Source: Symsagittifera roscoffensis
Taxonomy: Eukaryota; Xenacoelomorpha; Acoela; Convolutidae
Direction of reading: 5' to 3'
Assembly (NCBI RefSeq): GCF_963678635.1
Contig: NC_087063.1
Span: forward strand, 23,502,701 to 23,566,700
Length of the DNA: 64,000 nucleotides
Below the pieces are notes generated by a model. It ran no database searches, was not told the DNA's origin, and worked only from the letters and a program-made list of their open reading frames with translations. A program made the translations under genes and the position numbers. Positions 35,001 to 43,507 of the stretch are shown here, piece after piece; the first letter of the stretch is position 1; each line of letters opens with the position of its first letter.

Positions 35001-36519
35001 CCTGATGACTCCTTCATTATGTCTCCTCCCTGTCGATGTCAAAGTTTTTGTGCTCATGGGTACGGTGCAGACGGTCAGTACCGCGCACTTGAATTTCTGC
35101 CTGAGAGTAGTGAATAGCAACACCATCATCGACTCCCATTGTGCCTCTTCCTTATCTGAGCCTCTAGATACATTGTTTTCCCCTATTAGGATCGTTATGC
35201 GTTATGTTAGCGACCCTACTTGGGTTCATCAGCTCCACCATCCAAAATAGATGGGCTATCGTTGCACCTCCATAGGCCATCACCGTAGCGATCCAGGAGG
35301 TCCTCAAGTTCTGGAGTACTCTCACCAAGCTGTCACTCAGTATCAGATGTGATGTCCCAAGTGGCGGCTACTGTAGGTTTACTGCTGGGCTCCTGTGAAA
35401 TTATACTTCAACTGGTTGTTCTTCTGCGCGACAATCACTCGGGACACTTTCTTCGTCGGCATCTCTCCTATCTTCGTGTCTGGGACTTAAGAGTTCTTTA
35501 CTGGTAATGTTGTGTCACTAGCTTCCATTCTCGCCATCGTCTCTTAGGAGAGCTGAACTTTGCCCGTATCATCTATTGTTCCATAGGGTGCAGTCACCCC
35601 GGAGCCTGGTACATTCCTATTAGCGACCAATCGTCCAGCTGTTTCTATCAAATTTCTCACTGTTTGCTCCACGACTGGGTCACCTAGGGTGTCAACTGGG
35701 CGCGGGATTGTCACTCGACCAGTTGTAGCAGGGATTCGCGTCTCCGTCGTTTGTCTCAACTCGCGAGGCGTCAAAAGTTCCATCGGGGTCTGCCCACGAG
35801 GAACATTCCTTGTAGGTATCACTTTTTCTACGGCTGTCGTCAACGCCGGCCGCTCCGATCGCTCTTTGTACTCTCGCCTCAAGCGCTCTATTTCTTCACC
35901 CTGTTTCTTGTTGCAATCTTTAAACAGTCTCTTCCACACGTATCTATCTTCTTCCGTACTGAGCATGGTTTTGGTCGTTTTGTCCAGCTGCCTTCTGGTC
36001 TTTTACAGTTCTTCTATCGTTCCGTTAAGATCCTGCAAAGTTTGGTTCGTCTGAACCTCATCTTCTACTCTCGCCCTCTTTGGTGGCACATCTGCTCCCA
36101 TGTTGTGAACTAGACGAGGTGGCCTCGCTGTTCATCTCCTGTTGCATCCTTTTCAGACCAGGCCTAGGCTTTGTTGGCAGAGGCATCTCACCTGGCTGGT
36201 AGGTCCCGGAACGTCCCAATCCAGGCTCGTTGGCCAAGTCACTTCCTGAGAGAGCCCCGTTTCTCCACCTCATTACCCTCATGTTTGGGTGGTCTAGTGT
36301 TTCTCTTTCTCCATATGCTGCCATCAATAAGACTTCCGTGGGAAGGTCCCCACGGTTATTAAGCCCCTAGTTGTTTATTAAGGCAGCCAGTAACATGACT
36401 ACCTCTGGGTCCTCCAGGGCAAAGTCTCAACCCATCAGCCGACGATAGATCGCATCTATCGTCGTTCCTACGTACGCCTCTGCCAGGTCCATATATTCTT
36501 CCAAATCGAAGTTGTCCAT
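32093..36519 (-). pseudogene. E1 small ORF plus accessory polyprotein (truncated, degenerate)
   Basis: Starts with ATG at 36,519-36,517 (MDNFDLEEYMDLAEAY, the small ORF, soon broken by a stop near 36,424). Homologous segments then follow in shifting frames: 36,327-36,058 (small ORF C-terminus), 35,966-35,544 (coiled coil), about 35,400-34,638 (first SGNH domain, where the Ser block reads LSDSL and the Asn block GENN, so both are altered), 34,534-34,214, 34,217-33,642 (second SGNH-like domain with FAGMNDH), 33,619-33,407, 32,924-32,529 and 32,338-32,093. It is collinear with E2 up to about E2 position 47,670, then stops and runs into LTR-like DNA; the E2 region 47.7-51.9 kb is missing. Many frameshifts; not functional. 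Confidence 0.75.
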
Positions 36520-36908
36520 CTTCTTTCAGATTCAATTCTTATTATCAGTTTGATCAATTGAAATCAGGCGAATAATTAAACGATCAATCAGAATCAAGAA
36601 AAAAGGTCACGAATATCACATTTGTCAGCTTTACTCTAATTTTATCTTAAAATTATTTAAAAACAGTCAGATAAAAAGATTTTGATCTTAAAATTTATTA
36701 AAATCAGTTTGTTGCTAAAATTTTTGAATTCGACCTAAGAATGGACAATCCAAATTTTGGATCTATTCATTAGATCGTCATTCGGTTATTCAAGTTCACC
36801 AAACTCTTCTGACCCAGGGTCTTAATAACATAACACATAACATCATATAACACGCATATCACACAAAACACACATTTAGCATGACGCCTTCCTGCATGCA
36901 ACCTAAAC

Positions 36909-37349
36909 CTAGCCTATACTTAAATAATACTTCTTATGTAAGTATGCTTGTATATTAGTATCAGAAACGATTTCGTGTATCAGTGCATACACCTCCCGTG
37001 GATGCAGTCGTCCTCGGTTCTGATCGTACACTGGAAGCGAGAGTTCCTTCATTTCCCTTTTCACAAGGAAGTCTCTCAATCTCGTCAAGGACAAGATTAG
37101 GTTTTCCGGGTCCACGTGCCGCTTCTCCGTCTCCCTCGTCACCAAGAAGCATAAGTACTTTCCCGGTATCTGTGACGCCGCCGGAGGCAAGGCTGCTACG
37201 CCTCCTGTTCCTGGTCTTTGCTTCCGAAGGAGTTCTAATTTTTTATATTCTCTTTTAAAATCCGCAGCTAACACTGTCTTAAAATTTATGTCTTCTGTGA
37301 TCGCCATCGCACTTGTTCTATTTGTGAGTATAAAATCGCTATCTGTCAA
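36909..37349 (-). CDS. E1 macro-domain ORF
   Basis: An intact 146-codon frame, TAG at 36,909. It matches the macro fold: SAMAITEDINFK, then DFKREY, RPGTGG, AALPP, the central strand YLCFLVTRE, a helix SLTRLRDFLVKR, ELSLPVYDQNRGRL (where macro domains have the MP-IGCG loop), REVYALIHEIV, and a final HKKYYLSI strand. The best comparison is the OARD1/TARG1-like class that binds ADP-ribose or removes it from proteins. The loop normally IGCGLDGL is changed, so activity is uncertain. There is no ATG near the start, and the frame begins just after an AG (TTGACAG), so the ORF is probably a downstream exon joined to an upstream leader or gag start. It follows pol by about 450 bases in the same orientation. 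Confidence 0.6.
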   Translation of the reverse strand: MTDSDFILTNRTSAMAITEDINFKTVLAADFKREYKKLELLRKQRPGTGGVAALPPAASQIPGKYLCFLVTRETEKRHVDPENLILSLTRLRDFLVKREMKELSLPVYDQNRGRLHPREVYALIHEIVSDTNIQAYLHKKYYLSIG

Positions 37350-37793
37350 TATTATGCTACTTGAGTATTTTTTGGTAAGTTAAAATATGACTCAATTACT
37401 CGTCCGGTTTCTTAGGGTCCTCGCCTGTTTCTGCTTCTTGATCACCTGTCTCTTTTGCTATTCTTAATTTTTTATTGAAAACTTTTCAGTGTGGGTAAGT
37501 CCTACCCACATTCCCCGGACAAAAATATCCATCGACATCCCCGTCGATCGCATACTGGATTATAAATCGAGATTGGACGCAGGAATGAGTAATTGTCTTT
37601 CCTGGGCAGCCCAGGAAGGATCATCCCTTTCCGTTTTTATGGATTTCATGCTCTCACGATCTACATCTTGAATCGTGACACTGGTCTCCATTTCGTTCAG
37701 CCATTCCAAGACACGAAGATTCGTCAAATATTGTTCGTATGATTGCTGTTGCTCGTCGTCGAATTCTAGCTCAGGTTTTGACCGGTCCTCGAC
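37350..37793 (-). other. pol-macro intergenic segment with perfect short hairpin
   Basis: Non-coding on the minus strand between the end of pol and the macro ORF. An eight-base perfect stem (TGTGGGTA / TACCCACA, 37,490-37,510) with a five-base loop sits next to a CCGGGGAA motif. Possible splice or processing signal; no other structure seen. Confidence 0.4.
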
Positions 37794-40700
37794 TCATTCC
37801 TTGTCGTGGTCGTCGACTATGTCTATGTCCTGTGACACAGTTATTTCTTCTAGACCCACTAATTCCTCTACCATCTTCTTCAGATCTATTCTGTCCACTA
37901 CGAAGTCGTCTCCGTAAGGGTTGTATTTCTTTGTGACTCTTGACCTGTGACTCTGTCGTGTCTGTATAGCAAACGGTAGGTCTGGTTCCAAGTTCTTGGG
38001 AACCTCCATTTGTTCTGGTTCATGCCAGTCCTCTTCTGCGTATGGCAAGGTTTCTTCATTCGCTTCGATCACCTCATTGGAATCCAGGTCCAGTGTTGGA
38101 CGTGACCCTTCCTCTACGACTTCATTCCCATCATTCTTTCCCCTGGTGCCCTTCTCATCGACCTCGCAGGCTGGGTCCATCATCAGATAATCCCCATCTT
38201 CCATGTCTGCAGGTATTCACCAATCTTCCGTAGTTGGGTTGTGTGGCTTAATAATTTCAAAGTGAGCGGCTCGGCCGGTACTCAGTCTATAGAAACGTTC
38301 CTCCTGGTGTACTTTATTCTGTAATACCCATACGTAGTCTCCTACTGAGTAGGCTTTTGCGCCCGCTGCTTTTTTATCGAACTTTTTCCTCTGTCTTGCC
38401 TGTGCATGCTGATTGTTCCGTCTGCACAAGTCGTTTAGTTCCTGTTGACGTCTAATCACATCCCTTACATAGACCTGTGGAGACGTTTTTTCCCTCATAT
38501 TCTGGGTAGAAGAAAGTTAAGGGCAGAGACTTCTCGTGTCCAGTCAACATCATGTGTGGACTTACTCCAGTGGTGGAATGTTGCGTGCTATTGTAGGCTC
38601 CCATCACCTGTGAAAGATATCTGTCCCAATCGGTCATGTACCTGGAGCATTATACCCTCAGCATCGACACCAGCGTCCGATTTTGTCTCTCTACTAGACC
38701 ATTAGTCTGGGGATGGTATGTCGTGGTATGAGCTTGAGCCATCTGAGATTGTCTCATGAGCTCTTTAGTAAGCTCTCCTACAAAAGCTGTTCCATTGTCA
38801 GATTGGAATGTCCTCGGACAACCGTGTCTCGCTATCCACGTATTGATCAGGTGATCGCACGTTTCTTCTGCTGAGGCAGTTATGCAGGGCACGGCCTCTG
38901 CATACTTCGTGAAGTGATCTATCATGACCTAGACTTGATTTTAACCCTGGTCTGTCATACATATCTTTTGGTGATCAATCTGCACCACTTCGTCGAATTC
39001 AGATGATTCGATCGATTGTAGTGGAAATCTCAGTTTCCTTGGGTCTTTGACCTGTTGACATGACAGACATGCTGTCACCCACTTCTCACACGCCTTCCTC
39101 ATTCCAGGCTATTCAAAGCGCTTGAGATTCCCTTGGTACCTCTAATCAATTCCCTGGTGCCCCATCTGATCATGCGACCTGAAAGAAATTCTGTCTGATA
39201 GAGTTGCGGCAACACTATCGCGTTATATTTGTACAGGACTTTGTCTTCTTCTCTTCTCTTACAAGCCACAATTCCGTCCTTGTTCAGATATATCCTTCCC
39301 TCTTTCTGCATAAAGTACTGTCTCAGAATGCGGTAACTGTCTTCCTCCAGGTTATCTTTGTCCGGAGCTCCATTTTCGATCCACCTTTTCAGGTTTCTCG
39401 TCATGCGTTCATTTCTCTGCGCTCTTAGTAGGTCCGAGAGTGTGTATCTCGCCCTCAAGTACGTCTTTATGACCCTCATCTGACTATTCAGCTCATTGGG
39501 ATGATGCGTGTCATCTTTCATCTTAACGCACCAAATCTTCATCAACGGTTGTGTTTCTTGTCTGATTGGTTGAAGATTAGTCCTGACTACTTTTTTTTGT
39601 GGCAACAAATTTATCGAACGTTTCGATACCGCAATTGTTTGCAGATCATCTGCTGCGTTGTCAAAGACTCCTTCACCTGGTATGAGGTAGCTCTGACAGT
39701 TCCGATCCTGAGCTCGAGTTTCTGTCTGAGTAGGTGTCGACTCCTGAATTCCGGGAGTTGTCATCAATTGAAGAGTCTGCGATGGAGCACGTTCTCTCTT
39801 CGGGATCAGTTCTGTGCGTTCTGCTTATCCATCTGAACTCCCGGGACAAAATTTTTTCCTCCAGGTCCGGTTCCTCATCAGGAAATTTTTCTTCTAGATC
39901 AGACTCCCCGGACAAACTTTCTTGTCCGGGGTTTTGATCCTGAACTCGCCTGCTCTCCTCACCGATCGTCTCACCGGACAAATAATCTTGCTCCAGGTTT
40001 CGTTCAACATCCTCGCCTTCCTTATTCTAGTCTTCAAAGGTAACGGTTTTCTTATGTGTACCGTTCCCCTGTTCTTTCCGTTTGTATGAAGTACTTGCTA
40101 AAACGTCTTGGGGGTATTGAGGACACTAGTTGCTGAACTATTGTCCTACAATCCCTCTCATTTTCCTTGTGTTGTCGCCTTGACGGCATGATATTCGCCT
40201 TCTCACTGACTCTCAGTGATGCCATGGCTGCTGCCCACTCGGGGTCATCTCTGGTCACTTCTCTCTCCAACAATCCACCCAGCATCCGCATCATTTGCGG
40301 TGTGACCTGCACTGTTTTATCCAATATTGAGAGGTTGTTTATGTTCATGCGAGAGAGTTCCTGGTGGACCAGGTTTGAGCGCAGCAACAGATCCAAGGGC
40401 ACCGGGTGCTTCTTTGATAGAATCTTTATCTCGGCTGCTTTCTCCACAGGTAACTCAGGACGTCCTGGAATTGGATGTCCAGACTTGTCTAACCATCTCG
40501 TCAAGGGAAGCGTTTCATAAGTTTCTTTGTCCAGAAACGAGAACCCTTCCTTGATTTCTGCCTGAATGGCTTGCTTCAGTTCCAATCTTTCATAGAACTT
40601 GGTCTTCTTGCTGAGGCTGTCAGCATTCTGGTGTTTATCACGCATCCTGTGCTCGATTATCATGTGGTAGCCAACTAATCTTACTATCCATCTACCAATA

Positions 40701-41554
40701 TTACTCTGATTCATCGAGTATGTCTTCAACCAGGATAACGCTCTGTTGTCCACGCGTAACTTAAAGGGAGCGCTCCCCAAGTACGCGCGGTACTTTTCCA
40801 CGAATGTGACTACTGCAAACATTTCAACTTTCGGTGCACCATAGTCCATCTCAGTGTCGCTTAACACCTTGCTACCATAGGCAATGGGACGGAGAACAGT
40901 TCTCCCATTCCATTCTTGCTCCTGATGTAGTATTTCTGAGATATCTACTACCGATGCGTCAGTGTCAAGAACGTACATGCCCTTTTCCCTGGGCATGCCT
41001 AGCACTGGCGCTTCGCGCAGTTCCCGCTTTATGTTCTCAAAGGCTGCTTGAGTTTTCTCGTTCCACTCAAACTTTTTTCCTTTGTTGCGCATCAGTTGCT
41101 GCATGGGGTACACCTTGTCTGCATATCCCTTAAAGAACTCTCTGTAGTAGTTGGCAAATCCAAGGAAGCTCATGAGCTGTGTGTCCGTCCTGGGTGCCTT
41201 CCATGTTAAAACTGCTTCCACTGCTTTCGGTTCCGGCCGCACGCCATGCCTGTCTACCATTCTTCCCTGGTATTTAATTGAGTCCCTAAGAATCTCGCAT
41301 TTCGATGACTTGAATTTCAAACCTGCTCTTTTCATGCAGCCAAAGACTTCACCGAGCCGATCAATGTGGTCTTCCAGGGTGGGTGCTGCTATGACCACCT
41401 CATCCACGTAACACATCACAAGGTTCCCGTACTTCTTCGTCGCTCTGGTCAAAGTCTGAGCCATCAGTCTTTGAAAAGTGGCCGTGGCGTTGCACAAGCC
41501 GAAGGGCATCCTCTTCCACTGGTACAACCCCAATTCACATGCTAATCTCGTCAA
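37794..41554 (-). pseudogene. E1 Ty3/gypsy pol: RT, RNase H, integrase (5'-truncated, degenerate)
   Basis: The RT starts mid-domain at the junction near 41,545 (LACELGLYQWKRMPFGLCNA) and is open to 40,052. The RT active site reads YVDE instead of YVDD, and RNase H begins with YVLDTDAS. After a Ser/Asp-rich spacer (39,981-39,673) the region 39,767-39,099 leads to the integrase zinc finger, whose His/Cys residues are only found out of frame with stops. The integrase core 38,925-38,650 has DHFTKY, SDNGTAF and VERQN with perfect D-D(35)-E spacing. Then come the SH3-like/GPY C-terminus (38,498-38,217, VGDYVWV) and an acidic tail with TRQSHRSRVTKKYNPYGDD. Very close to E3 where both exist. Catalytic change, frameshifts and a missing 5' half make it dead. 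Confidence 0.85.
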
Positions 41555-41566
41555 CGGTGACGTTTT

Positions 41567-41620
41567 TAGGTTAGGAACACAGCCTGTTAGTCTAAAAATT
41601 GGGTGTTATTTTCAGATTGA
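41567..41620 (+). promoter_or_regulatory. Repeated splice-acceptor block (copy 1)
   Basis: About 50 bases, TTTTTAGGTTAGGAACACAG then CCTGTTAGTC, ending in a pyrimidine-rich GTTATTTTCAG followed by ATTGA. Same block at 42,067 and 42,833. Reads as a branch point plus 3' splice site ahead of the macro ORF fragment. Confidence 0.5.
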
Positions 41621-42066
41621 TACTCAGAAAATACCAAACGAATACTCAGAAAATATCCTGATAACGGATAGTGACTTCATTCTGTCAGACAGGACTAGCG
41701 CAATCTGTATCACGGCGGACATGAGTTTCAAATCAAGACTGGAGGCTGACTTCAAGAGAGAGTACCAGAACGTGGAGTTTCTGTTTAGACAGAGACCGGG
41801 ACTAGGAGGAATGGCCGCGCTTCCACCATCAGTAGCACAAGTCCCGGGCAAATACCTGTGCTTCCTAGTGACGAGGGTCAATGACAGGAACACGATCGAT
41901 CCCGAACACGTGATGTTGGCACTAACGAGATTACGAGACTTCATGATTGAAATAGGTATAACGGAGGTCTTTGAAAAGTGGCCGTGGCGTTGCACAAGCC
42001 GAAGGGCATCCTCTTCCACTGGTACAACCCCAATTCACATGCTAATCTCGTCAACGGTGACGTTTT

Positions 42067-42120
42067 TAGGTTAGGAACACAGCCTGTTAGTCTAAAAATT
42101 GGGTGTTATTTTCAGATTGA
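42067..42120 (+). promoter_or_regulatory. Repeated splice-acceptor block (copy 2) before the macro ORF
   Basis: Identical to 41,567-41,620 (part of the 500-bp duplication). The AG at 42,114-42,115 opens directly into the macro-domain frame, which has no ATG of its own near the start; splicing from an upstream start would supply it. Confidence 0.5.
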
Positions 42121-42556
42121 TACTCAGAAAATACCAAACGAATACTCAGAAAATATCCTGATAACGGATAGTGACTTCATTCTGTCAGACAGGACTAGCG
42201 CAATCTGTATCACGGCGGACATGAGTTTCAAATCAAGACTGGAGGCTGACTTCAAGAGAGAGTACCAGAACGTGGAGTTTCTGTTTAGACAGAGACCGGG
42301 ACTAGGAGGAATGGCCGCGCTTCCACCATCAGTAGCACAAGTCCCGGGCAAATACCTGTGCTTCCTAGTGACGAGGGTCAATGACAGGAACACGATCGAT
42401 CCCGAACACGTGATAATGGCACTAACGAGATTACGAGACTTCATGATTGAAATAGGTATAACGGAGGTCTCAATGCCGGTGTATGACCCAAACAGGGGGA
42501 AATTGAGCCCAAGGGAATTGTACGCAATCCTACACGTGGTCTTCGCAGAAACTTAG
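42121..42556 (+). pseudogene. E2 macro-domain ORF (late stop codon)
   Basis: Same family as 36,909-37,349, opposite strand. Macro-fold landmarks in order: SAICITADMSFK, DFKREY, RPGLGG, AALPP, KYLCFLVTR, ALTRLRDFMIE, VSMPVYDPNRGKL, ELYAILHVVF. A TAG at 42,554-42,556 comes about 17 codons before the family's usual end; the missing HKKYYLSI strand is still readable in frame after the stop (to 42,601). A truncated extra copy of the first two thirds is at 41,616-41,966. Likely substrate or ligand is ADP-ribose by family; no catalytic claim can be made. Confidence 0.6.
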
Positions 42557-42832
42557 ATAATGGTGCATCTTCACAAGAAATACTACTTGAGCATCGCCTG
42601 AGTCGGGTACACGGGGGTCTCGAGTTGGGCATGAGGGAAGAATCTCGAGTTAGGTGTGGGGGTACAAAACAGGTAAAGAAGCTTAGAGGTGATTGGCATG
42701 ACAATTAATATTTTAAATGATTGATGGTGCTAAAACATAAAATGAATCTGCATGTTTTTAGAAAATTTCCAATTGAACTATTTTAGTAGGACGAAAAGGA
42801 AAGGGTTTTAACTATAGTAGTGAAGGGGGTTT

Positions 42833-42887
42833 TTAGGTTAGGAACACAGCCTGTTAGTCTAAAAATCGGGTGTTATTTTCAGATTGA
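42833..42887 (+). promoter_or_regulatory. Repeated splice-acceptor block (copy 3) before the small ORF/polyprotein
   Basis: TTTTTAGGTTAGGAACACAG then CCTGTTAGTC and TGTTATTTTCAG at 42,871-42,882, one base different from copies 1 and 2. It lies about 190 bases before the ATG of the small ORF, so it could serve as the 3' splice site for that transcript. Confidence 0.5.
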
Positions 42888-42962
42888 TTTGGTAAAGTCA
42901 AATTGACTACCCAACTGTATTCAATTGAAGAAAGAGAACGCAAATTGAACGACACCTCGAGA

Positions 42963-43040
42963 AGTAAACTCAAGTTGCTAAAGTAAACTCAAGTTGCTCA
43001 GGTAAAACTCAAGTTGCTCAGGTAAAACTCAAGTTGCTAA
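42963..43040 (+). repeat. Four tandem 19-20-bp repeats
   Basis: Four successive units of (AA/CAG)GTAAA(A)CTCAAGTTGCT directly upstream of the small ORF. Each contains GTAAA, which resembles a splice donor, and CTCAAG. Confidence 0.8.
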
Positions 43041-43068
43041 TACTCAAGATCAGTCGGAAATTACGGAA

Positions 43069-43492
43069 ATGGCAGATCAATTCTGGAAGTCCATGCCATC
43101 GGCTTTGAAAAAAACCCACACTTGACGAGTTGTACAGACGTCTGAGGGACCTGGATTATACTCAAGTGGATGAGAGAATGGCAGTGATGTTGAATGCCAT
43201 CCTCCAGTTGGAGGAACAGGGCGAGTGCCGGGAGTCTGCGACAGAAGCGGTTTTGATGGTAGGCTACACCACCGATGGAATATCCAATCAAGAGCAAACC
43301 AGGTGGCTGTCCTGGAACGTGGATGGAGCGATAAGGGGGTTCGACTTGGCAAGGAACCCTGGCTTGAGTAACAATACTGAGTATGGTGCAGGGGAGTTCC
43401 CACTGCCGGTCAGACCATCAGTCAGATCCACGGGCCAGAGCACGAGCAAGACACCATTGATGTCACGGGCACAGCAAACGGGGGAAGCGTAG
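43069..43492 (+). pseudogene. E2 small ORF (frame-shifted)
   Basis: ATG at 43,069 (MADQFWKSMPSAL) runs into a TGA at 43,123 because of a one-base length difference in an A7 run near 43,108-43,114. The homologous frame then continues from about 43,121 to TAG at 43,490 with LYRRLRDLDY, a helical acidic stretch, RWLSWNVDGAIRGFDLARNPGL and a Pro/Ser/Thr-rich tail. The E1 counterpart shows the same landmarks (RRLMG; RWRNGALSGSDLANEPGL). No known domain recognised; about 140 residues, soluble, possibly structural or an adaptor. It ends 15 bases before the polyprotein ATG. Confidence 0.55.
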
Positions 43493-43507
43493 TCGGACGT
43501 CAGTATC

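Larger units (their letters stand above)
41467..42466 (+). repeat. 500-bp perfect-register tandem duplication across an inversion junction
   Basis: 41,467-41,966 is repeated at 41,967-42,466 with exactly 500 bases offset and almost no differences (GTGATGTTGG versus GTGATAATGG). Each unit begins with about 75 bases of antisense RT sequence, crosses the E1/E2 head-to-head junction (about 41,545 in the first unit), and continues into the E2 splice-acceptor block and macro ORF. The unit edges share GTCT. Confidence 0.9.
42557..43068 (+). other. E2 segment between macro ORF and small ORF
   Basis: Non-coding. It holds the last macro residues, AT-rich DNA at 42,710-42,830, the third splice-acceptor block, and a short tandem repeat just before the small-ORF start. 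Confidence 0.55.

Noticed and set aside
41624-42019. 131-codon minus-strand frame, repeated at 42,124-42,444
   Set aside because: Antisense shadow of the macro-domain ORF, duplicated with it.
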